NCBI GenBank assembly: GCA_019637995.1
Contig: JAHBUQ010000002.1
Location: 1,007,428 to 1,071,427, forward strand
Length of the DNA stretch: 64,000 nt
Origin: Ignavibacteriota bacterium
GTDB lineage: Bacteria; Bacteroidota; Ignavibacteria; Kapaibacteriales; UBA2268
Direction of reading: 5' to 3'
In this document: positions 36,926-46,636 of the stretch, piece by piece
Layout of the letters: each line of letters begins with the position of its first letter
Numbering within the stretch: position 1 is the first letter of the stretch
Notes under the pieces: model-generated
Seen by the model: only the letters and a program-made list of their open reading frames with translations
What the model was told of the DNA's origin: nothing
Database searches by the model: none
Position numbers and translations under genes: made by a program

Positions 36926-39922
36926 CTATCTGATTATAACAAAGCTTTTCACAAATATTTCACTGCCAATCATCGTACTGATGATATAATACCCCTCCGG
37001 CAAACTTGAAACATCAATAGGAATATTATAATAACCTGCTGCAAGCAGATTAAAATCAAGATTTTTTTGTATAGCCCCGTTGGTGTTGTAAATCTTTAGA
37101 TTAAGCGATTGAGGTTTTGGATTATTAATATCAACATTCACTATTCCGCCTGCAGGGTTAGGATATATACCACCTATAAAAGCAGTTTCCGGAAGCTCGG
37201 CAACCTCAAATAACAGCGGTATATCACACTTGGTGTCACCACCGAAAATCAGAGAATCCGGCTGTCCACTTAATACAATAAATTTATTCAAGCAGTTGTA
37301 AGTTAAGGTTAATGTATCAATGACTTCTTCCACATCACTTTGATTAGCAAAAAAGCAAATTTTCAGGTCAATAAATTCTCCTGGTTCAATTACGAGCGGG
37401 AGCTGAGACGCAGGCAGAGAGAACCTTATATTTTGTGAAAGTCGTGGATTATCAAGTAATATTTCGTAATTTCCAAAATTTGTTAATCTTACTGAGTCAC
37501 AAAATCTGATTCCAATTTGAGAAGTACCAAAATCAAGCAACATATTATTATCATCAATTCTCTTAATTAAATCAAATTCTATAGTGTAACCAGGGATGGC
37601 TCTCTCATACTCTGTAGAATTACCGGCTTTATCAGTAACTTTTATTTTGATATAAGAGTCAATATTAGGGTTTTTAACTTTAGCCTCTAAAACAGAATGA
37701 TTATCTGAAATTTTTCTAATTTCAGCATCAATATTATCTGATTCAATAATCTCGATTTTATCAATTCCTTTATCTGTACGAAGTGAGTCCGTTATTGCAA
37801 TTTCAATAAACTGATTGCAAGGGTCAGCAAAAGATGCTACCTGAGGAGCAACATCATCCTTAGAGGCAAGAAGGTTTAGGGCAAGAATATTTCTTTTATT
37901 GCAATCACCTTCAATAAAAAGTGTATCAATAATATTTGCAAATTCATCTGAATAGAAACAAATCTCAAATTCAATTTCTTCTCCCGGCTTTAATGTAAAT
38001 GTTGCAGGCAGATTTATCTCAAGTGTCGGGTTGTTATTGATAAACCCATTTAGATTAACATTTTGTGGGAATTTGCCGTAATTAATAATTTTGTAATCAT
38101 AGCATCTTTTTTCACCTACTGTAAGCGAATCTTCCAACGCTTTAATATTACGAAATTCTCCTGGATCAAGCTCAGAAACTAATGCAATTGTAAACCCCGG
38201 AATTTCTAAATCTTTAGATGTTTGCTGACCGACTGAATCTACAGCTACAATTCTGAAACTGCCATCATAATATCTGTTGACTAATTCAGCCTTAAATTCA
38301 GCAGACTGAACATAAGGGGTAAAAGATTCAATTTCAACAGCAACATTATTTCGAAAGTTATCCGGTGATGTAATGCTTTTAAGCTTTTGATCTGTGACAA
38401 GTCCTTCGATTTCAAAGCAATCGGACGATGACTGCAACTCAGGAGCTTCATAATCATCTCGCTTAACAACAACTCCACAATAATACCCATAAGAAACAGC
38501 ATAGCCATAGCCACAAACAAAAAGTCCGAATGCTCTGTCACCGGTGAGAGTATAAGTGCCATCTCCCACTCTTATATAACCGTAAACATATTCCGAACCT
38601 TGAATTTGGGCAAAAATATTCTGAGCTATCGGCAATCCGTTAAGTCTTAAAGATGCTGTGTTATCAGGTTTTGAGATTATAGTGATATAGTGTTCATCAT
38701 AAATCCTTTCAAAATTTTTGTATGCCTGAATTGTAATAAACCTGTAAGATTCGCCGAATTGATTTGGTGTTGGTATTATCTGAAGCAATGGGTCACCTCT
38801 GTAGCTGGTAATTTGTGTGGAAATACCAGATGAGCGCTTATAACCAGCAGCCATAATCGGTGCATTAGCCTTAATATGCATCGCTGCCCGAATGTCTGAT
38901 TCATAAAATTCACCACTATTCAAAATAGTAAATAGAATTCCATCAACATACAACTCTGTATTATCATAGGCAGCAATTACCCTCATTTTATCATAAAAGG
39001 TGGTGGAACTTTCAAGATTAGATGGTCTTTGAAAAGGTACTACAATAGCTTCATTGCTCCACGAATCTATTGGTGGCATTTGCTCGGCTAAATAGTCTCT
39101 TGAAACGAAACTTCCATTTGCGTCAATTGGCACTTTCGCTCTTTGCTGACCGGCGAAAACTGCAACTGGTTTGTCTGACCTTACTCTCGAACCCGTTAAA
39201 TCTGGATTATTTGGAGATAAATCAGTCTGAACCAGATATACTTCCCCGGCATTCATATTAATTGTTTGCTCGCTCATACCGTTCAAATACGATGAAGCAG
39301 AAGGTATGATTGTTACAGAAGTGTTGTCTTCCACAGCTACTATGGCGAACTGACTTGGAGTTCTTGAGCCACCCGCTAAATCTGTATTTGCATTATATGT
39401 TAATACTAAATATTCATTTCCAAGGGATTCTACCGGCAGTACATTGAACGACTCACTTGTCATATCTGCTTCACTGTGACCGTAAACCTGAACAGGGAAG
39501 TCTGTTTTCACCTTAAATGAGAGACTTCTAATTTTTTCGGAATCGGTAATGTTGACATCAAAAGCCATATTTCCAGAAATATTATAACCAAGTAAAGCAA
39601 AATCATGCGATACTCTTTTGAATACATAAACTATACTCGGATTCGGAATTTCGAACTCTTCAACATATTGGTTATTAAAACGGTCACGGTATTCAATTGT
39701 ACCTTTTGTAGGAACTTCCGCATAAATAAATATATATACTGAATCACGTCTGATTAGTGATGGAGTGTTACTGTTCCAGTTGTTATGATAATTTGGAAGG
39801 AATGTAAGAATAAATTCCCTGTTTTTGGTAATATCCAAATCGGCTTTCAAATCGCTTGAAAAACCAATAGTTATCAGCAATACTGCCAATAAATATTTTA
39901 AAATTTTGTAATATATTTTCAT
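36926..39922 (-). CDS. T9SS-secreted protein with IgGFc-binding-type N-terminal domain
   Basis: A 998-residue exported protein. The signal peptide (KYLLAVLLITIGFSSDLKA) is followed by a region, about 25-500, matching the IgGFc-binding N-terminal domain: GREFILTFLPN-like NREFILTFLPNYHNNW, PSQFAIVAVEDNTSVTIIPS, YLVQTDLSPNNPDLTGSRVR and the closing RAFGLFVCGYGYAVSYGYYC. Then come beta-sandwich modules and a T9SS sorting domain (FIGGIYPNPAGGIVNVDI, YNTNGAIQKNLD, LPEGYYIIS). The ATG at 39922 is taken; an in-frame ATG at 39937 also exists. Surface display or release to the medium is expected. Ligand unknown. Confidence 0.87.
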   Translation of the reverse strand: MKIYYKILKYLLAVLLITIGFSSDLKADLDITKNREFILTFLPNYHNNWNSNTPSLIRRDSVYIFIYAEVPTKGTIEYRDRFNNQYVEEFEIPNPSIVYVFKRVSHDFALLGYNISGNMAFDVNITDSEKIRSLSFKVKTDFPVQVYGHSEADMTSESFNVLPVESLGNEYLVLTYNANTDLAGGSRTPSQFAIVAVEDNTSVTIIPSASSYLNGMSEQTINMNAGEVYLVQTDLSPNNPDLTGSRVRSDKPVAVFAGQQRAKVPIDANGSFVSRDYLAEQMPPIDSWSNEAIVVPFQRPSNLESSTTFYDKMRVIAAYDNTELYVDGILFTILNSGEFYESDIRAAMHIKANAPIMAAGYKRSSGISTQITSYRGDPLLQIIPTPNQFGESYRFITIQAYKNFERIYDEHYITIISKPDNTASLRLNGLPIAQNIFAQIQGSEYVYGYIRVGDGTYTLTGDRAFGLFVCGYGYAVSYGYYCGVVVKRDDYEAPELQSSSDCFEIEGLVTDQKLKSITSPDNFRNNVAVEIESFTPYVQSAEFKAELVNRYYDGSFRIVAVDSVGQQTSKDLEIPGFTIALVSELDPGEFRNIKALEDSLTVGEKRCYDYKIINYGKFPQNVNLNGFINNNPTLEINLPATFTLKPGEEIEFEICFYSDEFANIIDTLFIEGDCNKRNILALNLLASKDDVAPQVASFADPCNQFIEIAITDSLRTDKGIDKIEIIESDNIDAEIRKISDNHSVLEAKVKNPNIDSYIKIKVTDKAGNSTEYERAIPGYTIEFDLIKRIDDNNMLLDFGTSQIGIRFCDSVRLTNFGNYEILLDNPRLSQNIRFSLPASQLPLVIEPGEFIDLKICFFANQSDVEEVIDTLTLTYNCLNKFIVLSGQPDSLIFGGDTKCDIPLLFEVAELPETAFIGGIYPNPAGGIVNVDINNPKPQSLNLKIYNTNGAIQKNLDFNLLAAGYYNIPIDVSSLPEGYYIISTMIGSEIFVKSFVIIR

Positions 39923-40077
39923 ATTTCTATCCGTCAATTTTCCAACCTAATATAATTATTATTATTTTTGTATTACCAATTCACTATATCTATAAAGATT
40001 AAGTTTAAAATTTATTTTGTTGGTGTATAAATCTATTATAAATATACACATATTAATACAAAAAGTTACATTCAAAT

Positions 40078-40617
40078 ATGCAGAAATTAAAACATAACGA
40101 AATTTTAGAAGTTCGGCATTCAATCGAAAGTTACAAGAATGCCGAGAAGCATCCTGTTAAGCTTTTGCTCCATAATATTCGCAGTTTATACAATGTTGGC
40201 TCACTTTTCCGGACAGCAGATTCAGCCAAACTTAATGAACTCATTCTCTGTGGTTATACTCCTTACCCGCCGAGAAAAGAAATCGAAAAGACTGCACTCG
40301 GAGCAGTCGAAACGGTTGATTGGAGATATTTCAAAGATGTGTTCGATGCTGTCAAAAATATTAGAGCCGAAGGATTTAAAGTGGCAGCACTTGAAATTTG
40401 CTCAAAATCCCGACCTTATAATTCCCTTAGAGCAGAAGATTTTCCATTGTGTATAATTGCAGGAAATGAACTGACAGGAATTGATGACAAATTACTTGAA
40501 GCCTGTGATTTTGCACTTGAGATTCCAATGTACGGCGTCAAACACTCACTAAATGTAAGTGTAGCAGCCGGAATTTCTGTTTATGCGGCAGTAGAGGCTT
40601 ACAATTCGAAATTTTAA
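40078..40617 (+). CDS. SpoU/TrmH-family RNA methyltransferase
   Basis: A 179-residue SPOUT-fold 2'-O-methyltransferase. Motif 1 is NIRSLYNVGSLFRTAD, motif 2 is IIAGNELTGIDD, motif 3 is IPMYGVKHSLNVSVAAGISV with the knot and SAM site. It lacks the N-terminal RNA-binding domain of RlmB. Short size resembles TrmL/SpoU-like enzymes, so tRNA or rRNA is a possible target. The gene stands alone, divergent from the IgGFc-domain gene. Confidence 0.92.
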   Translation: MQKLKHNEILEVRHSIESYKNAEKHPVKLLLHNIRSLYNVGSLFRTADSAKLNELILCGYTPYPPRKEIEKTALGAVETVDWRYFKDVFDAVKNIRAEGFKVAALEICSKSRPYNSLRAEDFPLCIIAGNELTGIDDKLLEACDFALEIPMYGVKHSLNVSVAAGISVYAAVEAYNSKF

Positions 40618-40677
40618 GTTATAATAAATTACTCTAAAAAACATCATATAAATATTAATTAACAAATATTGACTGCA

Positions 40678-43356
40678 ATGAAAAATAACAACTTTTTTTT
40701 TGAAAATAAATACTTCGTAAAAAATGTTTACGAGAATCTAAGCGAAGGCTTTTGCATCTGTAGAGTAGATTATGATTCAGAAGGCAATATTCAGGCACTT
40801 GTTCCTATCTATGCCAATGCCTCTTTAGAAAAGCAAATCGGGGTAAAAAGTGAAGTCTTTTTAAAAAGCAATATTTTAGCAAATAAAGTAAATCCGAACT
40901 ACGAAAGACTTCTTTCAGTGGCAAAAGTAGCAATATCCAAAGAGCCTTATTCAGACTATTACAATTCTAGTCAGCTTGGAAAGACAATTAAGTTCTCAGC
41001 CCATCCGGCTGATGATAATTATATTTATGCACTTGTAACAGACTTAAGTGAAAGCCTTGAAGTTAAAAGAAGTCTTAAAGAAAGCGAAACATTGATAAAC
41101 TCGATTTTGAATTCAATAGATCAGGTTATTTTCTCGGTTACAATGGATGGTAAGTTGATTTTCATCAGTAATCATACCGAAGAAATATACAAACTACCGC
41201 CATCTGCATTTTATGAAAATACAAATTTATGGTTTGAAATTATTTATAAAGACGACAAAGAGCTTGTTCTCAACGAAATTGACTTAGCTCATAAAAAAGG
41301 TTTCTTCGAAACTGATTACCGGATTTTACGGGCTGATGGCGAAATTCGCTGGGTACATAATCAAAGTAAAATTATCTATGAAAATGGAATTCCTATCAGA
41401 ATAGACGGGCAAATTTATGATGTCACTGATTCAAAAATTCAGGAGTTAGAACTTCAGAAGAAAAATCGTCTTATTACAGGATTTTATTTAGCCAACCCAC
41501 TATTAATGGGTGTTGTGGAAGTAGAAAAAGACTTTAAGAAAGTTAAGCATATTTCCGGAAATAAGTCTTTTAAAGATTTTATGGATAAAAGCGAATCTGA
41601 TTATCCTTTTTATATTGAACTTACAGATGATGACTTGGAGAATCCAAGCGTAAAGATTTGGCTTGCAAAGTATAAAGAAGCATACGAAGAAAATCGTTCT
41701 GTGTATTTTGAATATGACTTTGATTATGAAGGGCAGACTTATTATCATTATGTTGTATTATCGTATCTGTCTTTGAGTGAAGATGATAACCCACAGTATT
41801 CATTCATTATCAACGATATAACTCCAAGGAAAATCGCTGAAATACAAATAAACAACTATGCAGCTGAAATGGAAAAAAAGTCAATTGAATTGCAAAATGA
41901 AATTGAAAAAAATATAAATATTCAGAAAGAGCTGATTGAAGCTAAAGATATTGCAGATAAAGCTAATAAGGCTAAATCTGAATTTCTGGCAAATATCAGC
42001 CATGAAATACGAACACCTATGAATGCCATAATGGGATTTGCAAAATTAATTCGTGAGAATGAATCTGATACTAAACTTATGCACTATGCTGACGGCATTT
42101 TAACCGGTGGTAAAAGCCTGATGAACGTTATAAATGATATTCTTGATTTATCTAAAATTGAGTCAGGTACACTTTCAATTCATAATGATGTTGTTGATAT
42201 TTTCAAAATGACTAATGAAATTTACCGGTTATTTAGTCTCAAATCAGAAGAAAAGAATATAAAATTGCTAAATTTCATAACCTCTTCAACTCCAAGATTT
42301 ATTTACATTGATGAATTCAGAATCAGGCAAATCCTTATCAACCTTGTTAGTAATGCTATTAAATTTACTGAAACCGGTTATGTATTGATACTGGTTGATT
42401 CGAAACCTATGGGTAAGAAATCAAATATTAGTTTCCATGTGATTGATACTGGAATTGGCATTTCCGAAGACCAAAGTAAAATAATTTTTGAAGCATTCAT
42501 ACAAAGCGACAGTCAAAGCAATAAAAAATTCGGCGGCACAGGATTAGGATTGACAATTTCAAGAAAATTGGCTGGTTTGATGAATGGAGATATTAAGTTG
42601 GAAAGCAATATTAATGAAGGGTCAAAATTTTCAGCAGTATTTGATAATATAAGTATTGTAGATTCAGCCGAAAATCCTCAAACATTTTTTGATGAATTAT
42701 ATTCTATGTCATTTAAAAATACAGGAATTATTGCCAACGTAAGCGATAAAATTAAACTGAATTTGAAAAAAATTGCTTCAGGCTCGGGAGATTTCATAGT
42801 TTTCTTCGATAATACAGACCAGATTAACGATTTAAAAATATTGCCTCAATTGATAATTATAGAAAAAGGAAATATTGAGGATTTAATAATAATGCTCGAA
42901 AGTATCACCTTAAATAATGTTCCTTTGATGATAATTAGTGAAGATATCGAATCTATTTTGGATTTAATTCCGAAATATAATATCCGGGCATGGATTTCAC
43001 CAAATGCAAGGTTTGAGCAACTTGCTTATGAACTTACGAAATTTATAAGATTTGAAATCCAGACCAATATGGAAGAAGATACTGTATTGAAATTACTAGA
43101 CCTTGAAATGGATAAGATACTTTTTGAAGAAGTTTGCGAAATTGTAAGAGAGAGATTTTCTGATTTTAGACTGATATTTGAAGGAGATATAAGCCTTGAT
43201 AAAGCGAAGGAATTCGCAGGATTAATAATAAATGTCGGCGATGAACTGAACGAAAATGCTTTCAGACAAATCGGCAACTATATCATAAATAAAATTAATT
43301 CTTATGATTTTAATAATCTTTCAATTATAATCAAGCATATTTTTAAATTATATTGA
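40678..43356 (+). CDS. Multi-PAS histidine kinase with degenerate receiver-like domain
   Basis: An 892-residue cytoplasmic kinase without membrane helix. Domains: PAS-like (about 20-130), PAS_3 (about 140-250; FSVTMDGKLIFISNHTEEIY and RADGEIRWVHNQS), another PAS-like (about 270-380), a coiled coil, HisKA (SHEIRTPMNAIMGFAKLI, about 440-500), HATPase (DTGIGISEDQSKIIFEAF, GGTGLGLTISRKLAGLM), then a receiver-like fold at about 690-790. In the latter the phosphoacceptor strand reads QLIIIEKGN, so Glu stands where Asp is expected. A helical C-terminus ends it. The ATG at 40678 is preferred over a TTG at 40669. Confidence 0.88.
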   Translation: MKNNNFFFENKYFVKNVYENLSEGFCICRVDYDSEGNIQALVPIYANASLEKQIGVKSEVFLKSNILANKVNPNYERLLSVAKVAISKEPYSDYYNSSQLGKTIKFSAHPADDNYIYALVTDLSESLEVKRSLKESETLINSILNSIDQVIFSVTMDGKLIFISNHTEEIYKLPPSAFYENTNLWFEIIYKDDKELVLNEIDLAHKKGFFETDYRILRADGEIRWVHNQSKIIYENGIPIRIDGQIYDVTDSKIQELELQKKNRLITGFYLANPLLMGVVEVEKDFKKVKHISGNKSFKDFMDKSESDYPFYIELTDDDLENPSVKIWLAKYKEAYEENRSVYFEYDFDYEGQTYYHYVVLSYLSLSEDDNPQYSFIINDITPRKIAEIQINNYAAEMEKKSIELQNEIEKNINIQKELIEAKDIADKANKAKSEFLANISHEIRTPMNAIMGFAKLIRENESDTKLMHYADGILTGGKSLMNVINDILDLSKIESGTLSIHNDVVDIFKMTNEIYRLFSLKSEEKNIKLLNFITSSTPRFIYIDEFRIRQILINLVSNAIKFTETGYVLILVDSKPMGKKSNISFHVIDTGIGISEDQSKIIFEAFIQSDSQSNKKFGGTGLGLTISRKLAGLMNGDIKLESNINEGSKFSAVFDNISIVDSAENPQTFFDELYSMSFKNTGIIANVSDKIKLNLKKIASGSGDFIVFFDNTDQINDLKILPQLIIIEKGNIEDLIIMLESITLNNVPLMIISEDIESILDLIPKYNIRAWISPNARFEQLAYELTKFIRFEIQTNMEEDTVLKLLDLEMDKILFEEVCEIVRERFSDFRLIFEGDISLDKAKEFAGLIINVGDELNENAFRQIGNYIINKINSYDFNNLSIIIKHIFKLY

Positions 43357-43388
43357 GATTCATTTGACTATTTAATCGTCATAATTTT

Positions 43389-43772
43389 ATGTTTAAGATT
43401 ATTTATAAATATGTAGTAATTCCATTAACCGTTTTAGTACTCATCTTTGCGGTAAGTCCTAATATTACATATTATTTACTATTCAAAATCAATCAGAACT
43501 ATTTCGCTGAAAATCTTTGTGTCGAAAAAGATATACCTGAAAACTCTTGTCAGGGATGTTGCCAATTACAGGAATCAATAAATGAAACCGAAGAAAATTC
43601 GACAAGTTCAGCTATGTATGTAGCTCCCGAAATAGTTATTAATGGTTTAGTTCCATCAATAATATCCACAATCCAATTAGCTTTATCATCAAGTAATTCA
43701 ATTAATAATCATATCAAATTTCCCTTAAATATTTATCTTACAAAAGACACTCCTCCACCTGAAATGATATAA
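43389..43772 (+). CDS. Small Cys-rich protein upstream of the copper-type TonB receptor
   Basis: A 127-residue protein with an N-terminal membrane helix (residues ~8-28), then NLCVEKDIPENSCQGCCQLQ, a spacing of Cys seen in a small Bacteroidota family found next to TonB receptors. Here the family's usual C-x-G-K/C-C-x-L appears as CQGCCQL. The C-terminus has TPPPEM. Metal binding by the Cys is plausible. It starts 33 bases after the kinase gene and is 190 bases before the receptor, on the same strand. No enzymatic domain is visible. Confidence 0.6.
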   Translation: MFKIIYKYVVIPLTVLVLIFAVSPNITYYLLFKINQNYFAENLCVEKDIPENSCQGCCQLQESINETEENSTSSAMYVAPEIVINGLVPSIISTIQLALSSSNSINNHIKFPLNIYLTKDTPPPEMI

Positions 43773-43963
43773 TAAATATCTGAAATTTAATCTAAATCAA
43801 CTGCACAGTTAACCTGAGTTTTTCTGTTTCGTTCTGATTTGGATTATTCTCTTATACAACAGAAAACTGAAGTGTCCGGAAAAATACTAACCGGATTATT
43901 CAGCTATTCGGTAGGTAAAATACCGACTTTTAAATTATTTATTATTTCAATTATGAGGAAAAA

Positions 43964-45826
43964 ATGAAACTCTTTATATATATTATAATTTTTATTTTAT
44001 TTGTAAATATTGCAGAATCTGCAAATAAAGATTCTTTGAAAAATTTCAAGTCTGAGAACATAAATATCACCGCAAAAAGATTGCTTTCTCCATTAGAAGC
44101 AGTATTTTACGGCACAGATTTCAATAGCCAAATATATGATAAAAATGGTAATTTTGTAATCCGGCGCGGAATGAATTTCACGCAGGATGTATATTCTGAG
44201 GGATTCAAACGCAACGACATAAAAGTTATTATTGATGGCGAGCAATATCATAATGCATGCCCCAACAGAATGGATGCCGCCGCAGGAAGAATAAATCCGC
44301 TTGAAATGGAGTCTGTTGAAATGACAAAATCCGGTAGCTTGCGCGGAACAGGAATTTATGGAAAAATTGAGTACCAAAGAAAAGAATTCCCCAACGAATT
44401 CAAATTAGGAAGCTTTTTTACTGGTAATATGATTTCTCAGCAGGAGTTCGATTTAGGATTAAGTATAAGCGGTAAACAGCAAGGAATAATTGCAAGATTT
44501 TCAGGCGGAAATCCATATCAAAGCGGCGCAGGAAAAGATTTCAAAGAGCTTTATAATTATAAGGATAATTTTTCCTATTTTAATACTAAAGTATCTTTCA
44601 GAGGTAAGTCCGGTGATTTCACTTATGGTGTTTCATTTAATCGTCTGGAGGATATTTCGTTTCCTTACCTTACGATGGATGAAGTATCAACAAGTGTATA
44701 TAACGCTGATATATCATGGAAAAAGCAAAAAATTTACTTTAATTATACTGACCATCTTATGGATAATACTTTGCGCGTTTCTCCAATGTTTATGGAATCA
44801 CATGCAAAAAATCTTACTATTGGCTTGGTTGGTGATTATTACGAAGTAACTTATCAAAATTGGAATGCCGATAACAGAATAATCAACCCTGCAATGAATG
44901 TTGATATGGGTAACAATATGATTCCTGAAATTAGTAGGATTTATGCTGCATTAAACCATAAAATTCATTTCAATGATTTTGGGCTTTCAGGTAGAATTGG
45001 GTTGATTACAAACGATATTGAAAACAAATCCGCAAACGAATTATACAGTACATTGTATAATGATGTTGAAGGCAGGAAATATTACATTAGTGGTGCAGTA
45101 AATTTTAATTTTGCTCAAAATTTAGGCGATTATTTTTCATTTGGTACAGGTGCTGAATTAGCTTTTGAAGCTCCTGAAGCAGAACAGCTTTATATAAATG
45201 TCAAAAGACCCGGAACAAATCCCAACTGGGTTGGGAATCCTAATCTTGAACAGCCGAAAAAAGCAGCGGCAAGAATGTCCCTAACAAGTGAGTATTTTTC
45301 ATTCGAAACATATTTTAACTATGTTATGGATTTTGTTAATCTTGCTTCAAGCAAAGCAGGTGAGAAAAATGTACTCACTTACCAAAATGTAAATGCTATG
45401 ATTGCGGGAGTAAACCTAAATCTTAAATATAAATTTTTTCAAAGCAATATTTCGTATATTTATGGGGAAAATATTGATAATAACAACCCACTTCCTGAAA
45501 TAATGCCTCTTTCAGTAACAAATATTCTGGAGTTTCCGGAAATATGTGATATTCAATCAGCAATTATACACCGTTACGAAAATTTTCAGCCACGTATTGA
45601 CTCTGACCTCAATGAATTTCAGTCTGATTCATGGAATACTTTTTCAGTTCGTTTCGGATACAAAATTAAGGATATTGCTATCAGAATTGAAGCCGATAAT
45701 TTACTTAATCATAATTATTTCAGGCATTTATCCTTTGCAAGGAATCCATTTTCAGCCGGTTTGCGGGTTTACGAGCCGGGTACAACGCTAAGACTGACTA
45801 TCGTTTATGACAAGATTTTTGATTAG
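43964..45826 (+). CDS. TonB-dependent receptor, copper type (OprC/NosA-like)
   Basis: A 620-residue outer-membrane receptor with signal peptide. The plug domain (about 30-135) includes VIIDGEQYHNACPNRMDAAA and ends GTGIYGKIEY; the barrel closes with a strand ending LRLTIVYDKIF. The plug has C-x3-M (Cys99, Met103) in CPNRMD and a barrel loop has H-x-M (His264, Met266) in DHLMDN. These are the two halves of the copper site known in Pseudomonas OprC. No N-terminal carboxypeptidase-like extension and no SusD partner are present. Copper uptake is inferred from these residues; other substrates cannot be excluded. ATG at 43964 follows AGGAAAAA. Confidence 0.82.
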   Translation: MKLFIYIIIFILFVNIAESANKDSLKNFKSENINITAKRLLSPLEAVFYGTDFNSQIYDKNGNFVIRRGMNFTQDVYSEGFKRNDIKVIIDGEQYHNACPNRMDAAAGRINPLEMESVEMTKSGSLRGTGIYGKIEYQRKEFPNEFKLGSFFTGNMISQQEFDLGLSISGKQQGIIARFSGGNPYQSGAGKDFKELYNYKDNFSYFNTKVSFRGKSGDFTYGVSFNRLEDISFPYLTMDEVSTSVYNADISWKKQKIYFNYTDHLMDNTLRVSPMFMESHAKNLTIGLVGDYYEVTYQNWNADNRIINPAMNVDMGNNMIPEISRIYAALNHKIHFNDFGLSGRIGLITNDIENKSANELYSTLYNDVEGRKYYISGAVNFNFAQNLGDYFSFGTGAELAFEAPEAEQLYINVKRPGTNPNWVGNPNLEQPKKAAARMSLTSEYFSFETYFNYVMDFVNLASSKAGEKNVLTYQNVNAMIAGVNLNLKYKFFQSNISYIYGENIDNNNPLPEIMPLSVTNILEFPEICDIQSAIIHRYENFQPRIDSDLNEFQSDSWNTFSVRFGYKIKDIAIRIEADNLLNHNYFRHLSFARNPFSAGLRVYEPGTTLRLTIVYDKIFD

Positions 45827-45928
45827 AAGAAAACTTAAATATACCAGAATTTGATTGCTAAAAAGTATTTTAAATAAATACAATGATTAATAAAGATTAA
45901 TCACTTTTTTAACGATTTCATCAAACAA

Positions 45929-45964
45929 AAGCCGCTCCCAAGCGATATGAGAGCGGCTTATTTC
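45929..45964. terminator. Bidirectional terminator between convergent genes
   Basis: AAGCCGCTC (45929-45937) pairs with GAGCGGCTT (45951-45959) over a 13-base loop. A-rich and T-rich flanks serve both the receptor gene and the Lgt-like gene. Confidence 0.85.
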
Positions 45965-45985
45965 ATATTTCATCAGAATAATGCC

Positions 45986-46636
45986 TTATTTGTGTTTTAT
46001 ATATATAATTGTAATGATGCCTATAATCAAAACAAAACTTACTATTTGAGTTATAGGTATCGAAAAAATATAAAAGCTATTATCTAATCTAATAAATTCA
46101 AAAATGAATCTATATATGCTATAAAATAAAACTGCCCATAAAGCTAAATTTCCATTTTTTCTAAATTTCCATATCAGTACAAATACTAGAACAACAAGAA
46201 TTAAAAATTCGGCAATCTGCAATGGAATAGTAAATATTTCCATTCCATAACAACAACCACCGAAATAACAACCAAGCTTTCCAAATACTATTATTATAAA
46301 GTATGGAATAATGAATTTATTTATTTTAGTAACTATATTATTTTTGAAAATTGATATTAAGGAAGTTATTATTGTAAGGATAAAAATTGCTCCCAAAATT
46401 GAACCACCGTTAAATAATTCAAAATTGACTACTCCAAAATACAATAGATTATAACCAATATTACCACAAAAAGCTGAGAATATAAGAAATAAATTATAAA
46501 ATAGAAATTTATTATTAAATCCCTGTCCTCGACTATCAAAATATAAATAAATAATTGATAAAATATACCCCAAAACAAGGAAAATACCTTGCTTTGGGGT
46601 GATTAATTGCGAAATAATGTTGTCAATCGAAATCAT
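45986..46636 (-). CDS. Prolipoprotein diacylglyceryl transferase-like membrane protein
   Basis: A 216-residue protein with about seven membrane helices and the Lgt signature remnants FGKLGCYFGGCCYGMEI and YSIYRFIFEFIRLDN. It is short (Lgt is usually 260-290) and the His-containing 'HGG' loop is replaced by NGGSILGAIF, so a canonical catalytic His is missing. Either a divergent Lgt paralogue with altered activity or an unrelated acyltransferase-like role. Its start shares one base with the stop of the lipoprotein gene upstream, so the pair is co-translated. Confidence 0.7.
   Translation of the reverse strand: MISIDNIISQLITPKQGIFLVLGYILSIIYLYFDSRGQGFNNKFLFYNLFLIFSAFCGNIGYNLLYFGVVNFELFNGGSILGAIFILTIITSLISIFKNNIVTKINKFIIPYFIIIVFGKLGCYFGGCCYGMEIFTIPLQIAEFLILVVLVFVLIWKFRKNGNLALWAVLFYSIYRFIFEFIRLDNSFYIFSIPITQIVSFVLIIGIITIIYIKHK

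Noticed and set aside
43830..43930. Possible riboswitch upstream of the TonB receptor
   Set aside because: Small hairpins (TCCGG/CCGGA and CGGTA/TACCG) occur but no cobalamin or other known riboswitch core could be seen.
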